A DNA stretch of 64,000 nucleotides from a virus (IMGVR_UViG_3300042556_001316:1-64000); one strand, 5' to 3'. Counted from the stretch's first letter, positions 1 to 7,583 are shown. Notes: generated by a model not told the origin, from the sequence alone. Numbers and translations: made by a program.

Positions 1-82
1 TAAATTTTACAGATTGCTTGATTTTGTAAAAAGAGCTTATGCGTATATAATACTCACAAACGCGGAGTCTTTGGCGAGAGGC

Positions 83-541
83 TTATTCTTTGGAGGTGGG
101 GAGATCTAAGACATCTTCATATTCTTTTAATGTAATTTCAATCCATCCTACTTCAAAATCAACCCATCTTTTCTGAACTTCCAAATGCGCGATCTGTTTA
201 TCCTCCATCATCAGGGAATCCAAAAAAGCTTTTTGTAAATTGTCTATGTCTGGTTTTGACTGATGGAATCTTCCATGATACAATTTCTTTTTCTTCTTGG
301 ACCAAGATGGGGGAACCGGAATCACAAATGTTATTGACGCTCCAACCGGAGGCATGACAAAAGATTTTCTTTTTGCTTCAGCTGAAAGGTCTAACTTGTA
401 ATTGTTATATCTCTCTAGTCTAAGTAGTCTTTTTAATCCGGCTGGTCGTAATTTATCTCTTGGTATTCTGAAAAATATGGAATCACCTTGAGTTGCTCTG
501 ACGTGAGTTTGAGGTGTGATGTTAAGAATTACTTTCCTCAA
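83..541 (-). CDS. rusA: RusA-family Holliday junction resolvase
   Basis: This 152-residue protein carries the RusA signature: a PVPPSWSKKKK segment near residues 75-85, then KPDIDN with Asp98, Asp100 and Asn101, Lys104, Asp108 and Asp114. The family cuts Holliday junctions as a metal-dependent dimer and in phages resolves recombination or replication intermediates before packaging. About 60 extra residues precede the core. The start must be TTG at 541, because a stop lies a few codons upstream and no ATG exists before the core domain. The start overlaps the end of the upstream gene by 20 bases. Its functional partners are probably the NinG and YqaJ-type genes at the right end of the window. 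The family call is firm; the start is less so. Confidence 0.9.
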   Translation of the reverse strand: MRKVILNITPQTHVRATQGDSIFFRIPRDKLRPAGLKRLLRLERYNNYKLDLSAEAKRKSFVMPPVGASITFVIPVPPSWSKKKKKLYHGRFHQSKPDIDNLQKAFLDSLMMEDKQIAHLEVQKRWVDFEVGWIEITLKEYEDVLDLPTSKE

Positions 542-677
542 GTGATACGTTTTTTACTGCTTTGATCAAAATAGTTTCCATCATCTTTTTTAATGACCAT
601 TGCTTTTTGTCTGCTAGAATAGTTAGCTTGTCAATGACTTCTTGTTCAAGTTGAACTTCTTTTCTTAATTTATTCAT
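522..677 (-). CDS. small ribbon-helix-helix-like protein
   Basis: The product has 51 residues if the ATG at 677 is used; a longer in-frame start at 713 exists but reads through promoter-like sequence. The N-terminal segment KEVQLEQEVIDKLTILADKK followed by a second helix is arranged like a ribbon-helix-helix DNA-binding fold, in which a short beta strand inserts in the major groove. It overlaps the RusA gene and probably shares its transcript. A role as a small repressor or plasmid-type copy regulator is inference from shape only. Confidence 0.6.
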   Translation of the reverse strand: MNKLRKEVQLEQEVIDKLTILADKKQWSLKKMMETILIKAVKNVSLEESNS

Positions 678-721
678 TCCGTATAGTTTACGATAAAGAT
701 ACGAAACAATCATATAACGAC

Positions 722-749
722 AAAAAAAACCTCCTTTTTTAAGGGAGGC
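722..749 (-). terminator. Rho-independent terminator for the 788-1848 genes
   Basis: On the minus strand CCTCC is followed by an A-rich loop, GGAGG and then a run of eight T. This is a classic intrinsic terminator immediately after the stop at 788. It separates the two basic-protein genes from the downstream RHH and RusA genes. Confidence 0.75.
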
Positions 750-787
750 TCAAAGTAATAACAAACCAACTAACCGAGTTTAATACT

Positions 788-1168
788 TTAATATTTTCCT
801 TTTGGTTTAGACATTGATTTTAAAGGTTTCATTGCCTTTATTATTTCTGATTTTCTCTTTAGATCAGATGCAGCAGATTTTTTTTGTTTATTCATCCATC
901 CACTAAATTCTTCAATATTTGTAGCTGGATAATCTACTCCCTTTATATCCTTTGCCATACGCATCATTTCTGCTGCATCTCTTTTCTTGGCTCTATTCAA
1001 TACAAAATCTCTTTCCTTTTGCATAGCAGCCTCAAAACCAGCCTTAAAATCAGGCTTACCCATTTCTCCTACTCCCACTTTTTTCTTTGCGCTAGATTGT
1101 GCAAGCTTTTGTTTTACACTAGGCTTTTCGTAATCTTTCGCTCCTTTCTTTGGATCTTGTTGCATCAT
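788..1168 (-). CDS. basic Lys-rich hypothetical protein
   Basis: I do not recognise this 126-residue protein. It is rich in Lys, Ala and Met, strongly basic, and has no membrane segment or signal peptide. It begins MMQQDPKKGAKDYEKPS and ends in a basic KPKGKY tail. It follows the 1180-1848 gene after 11 bases and is closed by a terminator at 722-749, so the two form one transcript. Low-complexity basic proteins of this sort in phages are often nucleic-acid binding or virion-associated, but nothing here proves either. Confidence 0.7.
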   Translation of the reverse strand: MMQQDPKKGAKDYEKPSVKQKLAQSSAKKKVGVGEMGKPDFKAGFEAAMQKERDFVLNRAKKRDAAEMMRMAKDIKGVDYPATNIEEFSGWMNKQKKSAASDLKRKSEIIKAMKPLKSMSKPKGKY

Positions 1169-1179
1169 GATTGATATAA

Positions 1180-1848
1180 TTATTTGTTACCGCCTGCTTT
1201 AGATTTAGCAGCTTCAATTTCTGCTTTTATCTTATCTATTTGTGGTTGAGCTTTTTCCATAATTGACTTAGCTTTTGCTTGTTTTCTAGCCTTTATTTTC
1301 TCTGCTCTATCTTTAATTGTTTCTTCGTAAACAGTTGCAGGCTGTCCTAACGGGGTTCTATTAGAATCTCTTTTGCGATTTTCTCCATAACCTAATTCAA
1401 TATCTTTCATTCTCCCTGTTCTATAGACTCTTAATATTTGCTTATCTGGATCTGCTACTTCAAATTCTTCCTGATAAGAAGATTCAGGATCATCATCAGA
1501 TTCATTTCTATATCTACTCTCTACTCCTTTACTTGTTTTGTAAGTGGATCTTTTTAATCCAAGATTTTTATATTCAGGTCCAAATACCTCTTCACCTTTT
1601 TTATTTTCAATTCTATCTGTAAGAGCTTGGGATCTAGCATCCATATCCATGTCACTTATATACTTTCTTTCAGCAGCCTTATCCTTCATCGCCTTAGAAG
1701 CTTCTGCACTTTTACGAAGCATTTCAGCCGTAAATGCCTTTCCTTCCGGAGAATTACGTTGATTAGATTGAATATCTTTAAGCCTCTTTGCCATTTTAAG
1801 CTGTTCCGGAGTAGGTTTAGGATCCGGCTTCTTCATTGATTTTAACAT
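1180..1848 (-). CDS. charged helical hypothetical protein
   Basis: This 222-residue protein was not recognised. It has a basic helical N-terminus, a central part rich in Asp, Glu and Ser with DDDPESSYQEEF near residue 118, and a C-terminal Lys/Ala/Glu helix likely to form a coiled coil (about 165-222). There is no signal peptide or membrane segment. It is the first gene leftward from the large divergent intergenic region, so its promoter should lie in 1849-2000. A virion or scaffold-like role is possible but unsupported. Confidence 0.7.
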   Translation of the reverse strand: MLKSMKKPDPKPTPEQLKMAKRLKDIQSNQRNSPEGKAFTAEMLRKSAEASKAMKDKAAERKYISDMDMDARSQALTDRIENKKGEEVFGPEYKNLGLKRSTYKTSKGVESRYRNESDDDPESSYQEEFEVADPDKQILRVYRTGRMKDIELGYGENRKRDSNRTPLGQPATVYEETIKDRAEKIKARKQAKAKSIMEKAQPQIDKIKAEIEAAKSKAGGNK

Positions 1849-2478
1849 AGCTATGTTTTTATACCCAAATATACCATATTTTCACCATTTCCATCATTCT
1901 AATACAAAAAAAATTTTAAAACCCTCTGCATAAACATACCTCTAAGGTACCGTTATAAAAAAATTTTGATTTTTATTTATTGGGTTTTTGATTTTCTAGC
2001 AGCCGGTACCCTCGTTTTTCGGTTTGATCTAGCAACATTGCGTTATTGTGTAGGGTTGTGGGTTTTGTGGGGCGTGGGGCAATGGTTAAAGGCTTTTGCG
2101 TTGTCTTGCCATTGGTTGCGGTATGGTTGCGCCGCTTTGCTTTACTTGTATTAATTAGGTCGGGCAATTGGTAGCGCTTTGCGTTGGTTGGTTTGGTATG
2201 TGTGTGGATCTAAGGGGGAATGGTACGCGGTTGCGTGTGTTATATATATATTAGAACAACGGGGCAAAAAACCTAATTTCCCCAAATTTAAATTATCTTG
2301 GATCTTCCCTAGTATTTATATTAAAAGCAATTAACCCCTCTAAAAACGCCTAAAAACGCCCTTTAAATTGATATAGGCTCAAATGTTAAAATTTTGTTAT
2401 CGTTTATTTTTATTGTTCTAATTTACAAAAAGCGTAGTTATATTTGCTTTATCAATTAACCAAATAAAAATTAATGTT
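1849..2478. other. 630-base divergent non-coding region, candidate origin or control region
   Basis: No convincing gene lies here. Genes run left from 1848 and right from 2479. Between about 2030 and 2250 the plus strand is markedly rich in G and T, unlike the AT-rich genome around it. It carries six copies of TTGCG (2038, 2096, 2116, 2127, 2179, 2231), followed by an alternating TA run near 2241-2250 and AT-rich sequence to 2478. Strand asymmetry, iterated short motifs and an adjacent AT-rich tract in a divergent region are what one expects of a replication origin or a packaging/regulatory site. This is inference. Confidence 0.5.
2439..2446 (+). promoter_or_regulatory. -7 box of the rightward early promoter
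   Basis: TATATTTG matches the Bacteroidota -7 consensus TAnnTTTG, 32 bases before the ATG at 2479. A TTG lies at 2413-2415, but its 23-base spacing is longer than usual, so the -33 element is weak. It would drive the rightward small-gene region. Confidence 0.5.
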
Positions 2479-2862
2479 ATGGACTACAAAAACTACTTAG
2501 AAATTAAACCGCTAACAACTGAGGAAACTTTAAACCATGAAGCAAGAGAATACAACCCGAAAACATGGGAGGAAATAGTTAAGCGCTATTTGTCAAAACA
2601 AAAAGACGTGGAATTTTTTGAGCGTTTAAATAGTCCTAATAATTACGCGGAATTATATGTAAAATATACAATTTCCGAGGGGATCACATTTTTTGCGCGT
2701 TTGAGTTATTCCGGCAGTATGTCAAATGGCAATTTTGCTATGTGTCAAATTGAAAACGGATATTTAAAGAAAACCCCTCACTATATTAATACCGATCATT
2801 TGACGCGTGAAATGTTGGCTTTTATGTCTAAAAACTACAATTCTATTTTTACCAAAATATAA
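2479..2862 (+). CDS. hypothetical protein, first gene of the rightward region
   Basis: This 127-residue soluble protein was not recognised. It begins MDYKNYLEIKPLTTEETLNH, has a mixed alpha/beta character and no signal peptide, and contains a Gly/Ser loop (YSGSMSNGN). It is the first gene after the divergent region and is preceded by a candidate promoter at 2439-2446. As the first rightward gene it is probably expressed early. The function is unknown. Confidence 0.7.
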   Translation: MDYKNYLEIKPLTTEETLNHEAREYNPKTWEEIVKRYLSKQKDVEFFERLNSPNNYAELYVKYTISEGITFFARLSYSGSMSNGNFAMCQIENGYLKKTPHYINTDHLTREMLAFMSKNYNSIFTKI

Positions 2863-2874
2863 AAACAAATAGGG

Positions 2875-2893
2875 GCGCGACTATTTAACGCGC
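2875..2893 (+). terminator. weak hairpin after the first early gene
   Basis: GCGCG at 2875-2879 pairs with CGCGC at 2889-2893 around a 9-base loop and is followed by T-rich sequence. With only five pairs it may be an attenuator or chance. Confidence 0.3.
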
Positions 2894-2923
2894 TTTAATT
2901 TTTAACCTTAAATAAATAAAAAA

Positions 2924-3106
2924 ATGAAAAACGCAAACACATTTTTAACCTTGATGCTTATTACTTCTATTTTAATGCTTGTTAGCTTTATTACTGCAAA
3001 CATTAATTTGCTTTTATTTTCGGAAATTTTCTTTTTTATTTCCGGCGCAGCTTTTTACATCATTAATAAAAACCTAAAAAAACAAGAAAATGCAAAAAGA
3101 TTTTAA
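2924..3106 (+). CDS. small two-helix membrane protein
   Basis: The 60-residue product has two hydrophobic stretches (about residues 8-27 and 30-50) joined by a very short Asn-containing turn and ends in a basic tail KKQENAKRF. It is therefore a hairpin inner-membrane protein with a cytoplasmic C-terminus. Two more membrane peptides follow directly (3090-3164 and 3176-3307), the next overlapping its 3' end. The function is unknown; superinfection or host-envelope effects are possible. Confidence 0.6.
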   Translation: MKNANTFLTLMLITSILMLVSFITANINLLLFSEIFFFISGAAFYIINKNLKKQENAKRF

Positions 3107-3164
3107 AACCGCCGTTTTTATCGTCATCATATTTTTATTAATAACCCTAGCAGATAACCTATAA
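3090..3164 (+). CDS. 24-residue membrane peptide
   Basis: This tiny frame overlaps the end of the preceding gene by 17 bases. It encodes a basic N-terminus (MQKDFK) followed by a single hydrophobic helix rich in Ile, Leu and Val. The arrangement suggests translational coupling with 2924-3106. It is too short for family recognition. Confidence 0.45.
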   Translation: MQKDFKTAVFIVIIFLLITLADNL

Positions 3165-3175
3165 AACCCTATAAA

Positions 3176-3307
3176 ATGCAAACACTCAACACACTTTTAC
3201 CCGTGCTTTATATCATTACTTTGATCCTTTGCGGCTTATCTTTTACCGCTTTATTTTTAACTTTTTTTTATAGTGGCTTAAAAGCCGTTAAAAACTTTTT
3301 GTTTTAA
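3176..3307 (+). CDS. 43-residue membrane protein
   Basis: An ATG preceded by an AAACCCTATAAA leader opens a 43-residue frame dominated by one long hydrophobic segment (about residues 8-32) with a Lys-containing C-terminal tail. It is the third of three consecutive small membrane-protein genes. The function is unknown. Confidence 0.5.
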   Translation: MQTLNTLLPVLYIITLILCGLSFTALFLTFFYSGLKAVKNFLF

Positions 3308-3345
3308 TTTACATAAATATTAATTAACTAAATAAATCTAATAAA

Positions 3346-3669
3346 ATGACAACGCAAACAACAAACGCAATACAAGTAAACACAATAGACATAAACGCAA
3401 AAGAATGGTTTGACCGCGTTAATGGTAACAGCTATTTTGCCGGATATGTTACAATTAATTACGGCCAACCGGATAGCAAAAAAATTATTTTGTCGTTCCA
3501 ATATGGTTATGGTGATAGCTATATTTATGCAGGTATTAAGGCCTTAAATGAATTGGGCCACATAACCGCGACACATACCGCCGAACTCCGCGACCATGGA
3601 ATAATTTTGCGCTCTAATATCCAAAGAGGGTGCAAAAAACGTGAATTAATAGAAATAGTTATTAACTAA
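3346..3669 (+). CDS. hypothetical phage protein
   Basis: This is a 107-residue soluble protein with a likely beta-rich core (FAGYVTINYG, IILSFQYGYGDSY) and a basic stretch RSNIQRGCKKRE near the end. It looks like a compact single domain. I have no firm family. It is flanked by the larger 283-residue gene and shares its GC-richer codon use. Confidence 0.65.
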   Translation: MTTQTTNAIQVNTIDINAKEWFDRVNGNSYFAGYVTINYGQPDSKKIILSFQYGYGDSYIYAGIKALNELGHITATHTAELRDHGIILRSNIQRGCKKRELIEIVIN

Positions 3670-3712
3670 TTAAAACCATAAAAACAATATAAAAACCTTA
3701 AAACCTTAAACC

Positions 3713-4564
3713 ATGAAAAAAGTATTTACCGACATTTCACAAGTTGCACATCTTTGGGCTAATCAATTACAAGACGAGGCCCGTAATACCGGAAATTTTT
3801 ATTTTGACGGCTCAACTATTTATAGTTACGGCGGCCACTTTCCAATCGCAAAGCATGTAGAAGTTAACGGGCAAAAAGCCGTCTTATTTACTACTCGCGG
3901 CTATAGTAACACAACCGCGCGCCATATTTCAGTAACAAGACAAGCGGCTAACCATTTAAACGTAATTAAGTGCTACAACCCAAACACAACACACGAGGAA
4001 AATTTTAATAGTTGGAAAGTTAACGCGGAACTAGTGGCCGCAAAATTACCAAAGGCAAAAAAGCCGGAAAAATACTTAAACGAGCTAGAGTACATCAATA
4101 GTCAAGCCAACAAGTACGCACAATTTTTTGGGCTTGAATTACCGGCCAATTTAAGCGCCATTTTAAGCATTAAAGATAAAAACGAGTACAACGCCTACCA
4201 CGAACAAAAAACGGCCATTTTAGAGGCGGAAAGGCTCAAATTGGAGGCGGAACTAAAAAAGCAACATAAAAAAGCCCTTATTGATTGGAAAGCCGGTAAA
4301 ACTCATAGATTGTACACACGAATAGAAACCGACTATTTAAGAGTTAACGAGGAGGCCGCGCGAGTAGAAACCACACAGGCGGTCCAAATACCCATGGAAT
4401 TAGCAAAACGCCTATTTTATAGCATAAAGGAAAACACGCTAAAAGTCGGGGACAAAGTGCTAAATTTTGAAGTCAACGAAGTAGGCGCAAAAGTTAAAAT
4501 CGGTTGCCACACGTTCACAAAAAAGTATCTTTTGCAATTTGGCGCGCAAATATTCGCAAACTAA
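3713..4564 (+). CDS. conserved-looking phage protein, unknown function
   Basis: The product has 283 residues. The N-terminal 95 residues form a compact alpha/beta part with GSTIYSYGGHFPIAKHV and FTTRGYSNTTARHIS. The block resembles a domain I associate with phage proteins of unknown role that pair a SYG-HFPIA stretch with a TTR-YS-TT stretch. The middle (about 165-200) is a Lys/Glu/Ala coiled coil. The C-terminus is a small beta-rich domain ending HTFTKKYLLQFGAQ. There is no signal peptide. It is the largest gene in the rightward small-gene region. Confidence 0.7.
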   Translation: MKKVFTDISQVAHLWANQLQDEARNTGNFYFDGSTIYSYGGHFPIAKHVEVNGQKAVLFTTRGYSNTTARHISVTRQAANHLNVIKCYNPNTTHEENFNSWKVNAELVAAKLPKAKKPEKYLNELEYINSQANKYAQFFGLELPANLSAILSIKDKNEYNAYHEQKTAILEAERLKLEAELKKQHKKALIDWKAGKTHRLYTRIETDYLRVNEEAARVETTQAVQIPMELAKRLFYSIKENTLKVGDKVLNFEVNEVGAKVKIGCHTFTKKYLLQFGAQIFAN

Positions 4565-4755
4565 TTAAACAACCAATAAAACCTAATAAAATGACAAACA
4601 AACAAGCCTTTGAAAAATTAATATCGCTTTATGACATTTGCGACCTATTACAAGACATGAACGAGGAACAAACCGCCGAAGAAATGCGCAAAACCCTCAA
4701 TAAATTATCGGCTTATATTCAATCATTAAACAACCAATAAAACCTAATAAAATGA
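4565..4755 (+). repeat. 30-base direct repeat around two translation starts
   Basis: An identical 30-base segment occurs at 4565-4594 and 4726-4755. Each copy contains ACCTAATAAAATGA with the start codon of the following gene. In the second copy the repeat also encodes the last residues of the 4591-4740 gene. The intervening gene looks as if it was inserted or duplicated as a cassette between two copies of the leader. Confidence 0.8.
4591..4740 (+). CDS. 49-residue helical protein
   Basis: Starting at the ATG inside the 30-base leader repeat gives MTNKQAFEKLISLYDICDLL and an all-helical 49-residue protein with a short acidic middle. A longer in-frame start at 4504 would overlap the upstream gene by 61 bases and is less likely. 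No family was recognised. Confidence 0.6.
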   Translation: MTNKQAFEKLISLYDICDLLQDMNEEQTAEEMRKTLNKLSAYIQSLNNQ

Positions 4756-5078
4756 ACAAATACAACCAGCAATTAAATGAAATTAGAGTAAACGTAATAC
4801 AAGACCTCAAAAAACTAAAAAATAAGATATTTTTTCGGGGCAAATTGGAGGACTTTTGGGAGGTTTGTTTTGAATTACCGCAAACCTACACATTGAGTAA
4901 ATACGATCAACAAACGCAATATTTTATTACTGAATTATTGGAAATTAACGGGGAATTAAGGGCAAAGGGAATAGACAACGAGGGCAACGGAAAGGAGCAT
5001 TTTTTTGATATTTACCACTTATCAACGGAAACCCTCATAGATATTTTAGATTTTGAACCCGTGCAAATTGATCAATAA
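4752..5078 (+). CDS. acidic hypothetical protein
   Basis: This 108-residue protein has a helical N-terminus (QQLNEIRVNVIQDLKKLKNK) and an acidic C-terminal half ending DILDFEPVQIDQ. It has no membrane segment. It starts from the second copy of the 30-base leader repeat. No family was recognised. Confidence 0.65.
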   Translation: MNKYNQQLNEIRVNVIQDLKKLKNKIFFRGKLEDFWEVCFELPQTYTLSKYDQQTQYFITELLEINGELRAKGIDNEGNGKEHFFDIYHLSTETLIDILDFEPVQIDQ

Positions 5079-5100
5079 AAAAAAATTAAAAACTTAAAAA

Positions 5101-5298
5101 ATGACATACGAAAACTATTTATTTAGCCAATTATTAGCCATTTATAGCCCTGATTTTGCCGCGCTCCCTTATGATTGGCAATATAATGATATCCCTATAT
5201 TATACGCAGATTTTGAGCAAAGCGCCTTCAATGTTGATAATATAGGACTTTATGAATGTATTATTAACTACCTACAAAACAAATACCCAAAACATTAA
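5101..5298 (+). CDS. small acidic hypothetical protein
   Basis: The 65-residue product is rich in Tyr, Asp and Leu and has no Arg. It has no signal or membrane segment. It is probably a small globular protein of the early region. The function is unknown. Confidence 0.6.
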   Translation: MTYENYLFSQLLAIYSPDFAALPYDWQYNDIPILYADFEQSAFNVDNIGLYECIINYLQNKYPKH

Positions 5299-5410
5299 AA
5301 AATTAAAACCATAGTAAACAATGAATTTTAACTACCTATTAACAACAAGCCATATTTTTTACTTATAATTTTACGTTCTATTTTACACAAATCAAAAAAA
5401 AATTAAAACT

Positions 5411-5578
5411 ATGTCAAAGATCAACAAACTAAAAGCGCAAATTTTAGCGTTAAACAACCGAATTAAGACCGGTAAAGTTAAAAACGTGTATTCTATTCAA
5501 AACAAAATTAAGCAGCTTAAAAACGACCTTAAAATTGAACTAGATAACTATAATTGGGAAAACTACCTATCTAACTAA
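5411..5578 (+). CDS. small basic coiled-coil protein
   Basis: A TTAAAACTATG start opens a 55-residue frame beginning MSKINKLKAQILALNNRIKT. It is Lys/Asn-rich, with heptad-like Leu and Ile spacing suggesting a coiled coil. The ATG context is the same as at 5722, 6256, 6956, 7176 and 7317, which supports it being a real gene. Confidence 0.6.
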   Translation: MSKINKLKAQILALNNRIKTGKVKNVYSIQNKIKQLKNDLKIELDNYNWENYLSN

Positions 5579-5593
5579 TTAAACCCCTATTTA

Positions 5594-5707
5594 ATGGCAG
5601 CCGCTATTTTATTAACCATTTTATTAACATTATTTGTAGGCGCGGATCTTACCGACAAAGAAACCGGCTACATTAACAACAATTTTGAAGATATTAATAA
5701 CAATTAA
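5594..5707 (+). CDS. 37-residue N-terminally hydrophobic peptide
   Basis: The frame begins MAAAILLTILLTLFVGADLT, a hydrophobic helix followed by an Asp/Asn-rich tail. It could be a membrane-anchored peptide with the polar tail outside. It fills the gap between two better-supported genes with 15-base spacers on each side. Confidence 0.5.
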   Translation: MAAAILLTILLTLFVGADLTDKETGYINNNFEDINNN

Positions 5708-5721
5708 AAAAAAAATAAACT

Positions 5722-6240
5722 ATGAAAAACACAATTTTAAAAATTGTAAAACAAAATGAATATGACCGATATATATTTATTACTTACTCAAATGATGAAA
5801 TTGTAGGCTTAAATTTTTGGCAAGGCCTTTACAAAGAAAGTTATGAATGTGCAATGGAGGATAAAATATATGAGCCTTGTATTCATTTAACTGACATATA
5901 CAATAGATTAAAGATAATTTATGAAGAAATTAGCAATGAAGAAAGAATTAATAAAGCTATTGATTTATACAATGATGCATTTGTTATTCAAGGGAGAGGC
6001 CAAAAAGAAAATAGTTTATTGCCCAAAGCACAAACCGAAATAATTAAAGAGGCACTAAATTATTATTTAGAGCAATTTAAAAAATTTAATGAATTGCCTA
6101 CTGAAAATGAAGAATATAAAATATATGATTTAACCCAATTACAAGCACTAATGAATTATGACGTTAAAATTGAATTAACCAGCAAAGAAAAAGAAAATTT
6201 CACTTTTAAAAACGGGATTGATTTTCCTATATATAACTAA
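5722..6240 (+). CDS. hypothetical protein
   Basis: This 172-residue Glu/Lys/Asn-rich protein is predominantly helical in its middle (about 75-130). It starts from an AAACTATG context. Its codons are noticeably more AT-rich than those of 2479-5300. No family or catalytic motif was recognised and there is no membrane segment. Confidence 0.65.
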   Translation: MKNTILKIVKQNEYDRYIFITYSNDEIVGLNFWQGLYKESYECAMEDKIYEPCIHLTDIYNRLKIIYEEISNEERINKAIDLYNDAFVIQGRGQKENSLLPKAQTEIIKEALNYYLEQFKKFNELPTENEEYKIYDLTQLQALMNYDVKIELTSKEKENFTFKNGIDFPIYN

Positions 6241-6255
6241 TAAACCATTTAAACT

Positions 6256-6468
6256 ATGAAAAAACCACTTACCGCCATGCAATTATGGGAATTTTTAACC
6301 AGCTTACACGAGGAAGGCCACGATTTAGAAAACATTAAAGTATTATACCGATATGATAGGGATAGTGATGATGTATTTGTATATGCAGCAGAGGAGGACT
6401 TATACGATATGAAAACCAATAGCGTATTAGAAACAATAATGTTATTAACTAACCCCGATCAAATATAA
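6256..6468 (+). CDS. small acidic hypothetical protein
   Basis: The 70-residue protein begins MKKPLTAMQLWEFLTSLHEE and continues into an acidic segment (YRYDRDSDDVFVYAAEEDLY). Two strands plus a helix are likely. It was not assigned to a family. It is the first of a run of acidic small proteins to about 7871. Confidence 0.6.
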   Translation: MKKPLTAMQLWEFLTSLHEEGHDLENIKVLYRYDRDSDDVFVYAAEEDLYDMKTNSVLETIMLLTNPDQI

Positions 6469-6473
6469 ACAAT

Positions 6474-6668
6474 ATGGAAGAAGATCTATTTAACACTCCC
6501 GAACTATTACCCCAAGAAGTTAGGGATATTATTGAAAAATACGAGGAAATGGACACTTGTTATGAAATGTGCCAAAACCTAATTGAAGAATTAGAGCCGC
6601 ACGGATATACTTGCGACTATGGACTTGACGGAATACCCTATGAATTAACCACAATTAAAAAAAATTAA
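6474..6668 (+). CDS. small acidic phage protein
   Basis: The 64-residue product is strongly acidic. It contains MDTCYEMCQNLIEELEPHGY then YGLDGIPYEL, a pattern I associate with a small conserved phage protein of unknown function (Tyr-x-x-Cys helix followed by GY-x-C/F-DYGLD). It starts 6 bases after the preceding stop. It is a possible DNA-mimic or inhibitor by charge only. Confidence 0.65.
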   Translation: MEEDLFNTPELLPQEVRDIIEKYEEMDTCYEMCQNLIEELEPHGYTCDYGLDGIPYELTTIKKN

Positions 6669-6679
6669 AACCAATTAAA

Positions 6680-6943
6680 ATGGATATTAGAGAAGAATAT
6701 TATGAACGAGCAACAAGATTTGCTATTGAGTACGGCTACACTGATGTAAGTGAGCATATTTTTGATGTTATGGTTTCTATTATGTGTACGCGTGATAAAA
6801 CCTCGCACTCTGGAGGTAGTTTTGTACAAGCAGTAGTAAACAACGATTTGTATGCAGCTTTGAGCAAAGCAGATGCCGATTGCAGAAACAATATTTATTT
6901 ACTAACTATGTGTAAGGAAAATTGTTTCCTGAATGAATTTTAA
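6680..6943 (+). CDS. small phage protein with GGSFVQAVVNND motif
   Basis: This 87-residue helical protein contains HSGGSFVQAVVNNDLYAAL, which I recognise as a recurrent sequence in short uncharacterised phage proteins. The residues after it (KADADCRNNIYLLT) form a second helix. It is soluble and its function is unknown. Confidence 0.65.
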   Translation: MDIREEYYERATRFAIEYGYTDVSEHIFDVMVSIMCTRDKTSHSGGSFVQAVVNNDLYAALSKADADCRNNIYLLTMCKENCFLNEF

Positions 6944-6955
6944 ATCAATTAAACT

Positions 6956-7162
6956 ATGAAAACAACAACAAATTACCTATCAAATAGGTACACAATCGCC
7001 AATGTAACCGCAACCAATGGAGAAGTTACAAGAACTGAAAGCATTGATCTAATCAACAATGAATTATTTGCTGATGCCGGATCAACTAATGACATCAAAG
7101 AACTTTATGAAGGGTTTTGGGGCGGACAAATACAAGTAACCAACATTGAATTAACCAATTAA
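6956..7162 (+). CDS. small hypothetical protein
   Basis: The 68-residue protein is Thr/Asn-rich with likely beta strands (RYTIANVTATNGEV, GQIQVTNIELTN) and an acidic centre. It opens in the ATTAAACTATG context shared with its neighbours. No family was recognised. Confidence 0.6.
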   Translation: MKTTTNYLSNRYTIANVTATNGEVTRTESIDLINNELFADAGSTNDIKELYEGFWGGQIQVTNIELTN

Positions 7163-7175
7163 AAAAAATTAAACT

Positions 7176-7313
7176 ATGAAACTAATAAAAATGAAAAGAT
7201 TACGAATTTACAAGACCGGCTATAACATTTACTTATTGCCAACCATTAATTACTATCATGTAACAAGAATTTTAGAAATTTCTTTCCTTAAATACACCCT
7301 TAAAATTAGTTAA
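7176..7313 (+). CDS. small basic protein
   Basis: A 45-residue frame begins MKLIKMKRLRIYKTGYNIYL at the shared TTAAACTATG context. It is strongly basic with aromatic beta-like stretches, in contrast to its acidic neighbours. The next gene starts 3 bases after its stop. Confidence 0.5.
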   Translation: MKLIKMKRLRIYKTGYNIYLLPTINYYHVTRILEISFLKYTLKIS

Positions 7314-7316
7314 ACT

Positions 7317-7583
7317 ATGGAAAACAAGACATTATTAATAGATAGAAACGCTTTTTGCGATTGGTATTTTGATCATGATATTTGTAAAGAATTTGTATAT
7401 GCACACGGCATAATACAAGAACTAAAAGACGAAGGCACTTTCACAATAACATTGGACCACATTTTAGATAGTGCTGGATATTTACCTAGTAATTTAGTAT
7501 CAAGCCAACAAGAAGTAGTTATTCTTGATGAACTAGATGAAGTTGATATGTCCTATTATGATAAGATAATATTTGCAGATTAA
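7317..7583 (+). CDS. acidic hypothetical protein
   Basis: The 88-residue protein is very acidic, especially the C-terminal DELDEVDMSYYDKIIFAD. It has no membrane segment. It starts 3 bases after the previous stop, so the two are probably co-translated. No family was recognised. Confidence 0.65.
   Translation: MENKTLLIDRNAFCDWYFDHDICKEFVYAHGIIQELKDEGTFTITLDHILDSAGYLPSNLVSSQQEVVILDELDEVDMSYYDKIIFAD

Noticed and set aside
1-82. Possible tRNA-like or coding sequence at the left edge
   Set aside because: No cloverleaf could be drawn and no frame of useful length is present; probably non-coding sequence after the RusA gene or part of a gene beyond the window.
1966-2167. Short frames on both strands in the divergent intergenic region
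   Set aside because: They have odd composition set by the G/T-rich strand, lack a start context and overlap each other; the region is better read as non-coding.
5321-5368. A 15-codon frame after the 5101-5298 gene
   Set aside because: Too short and without composition or coupling that would support translation.
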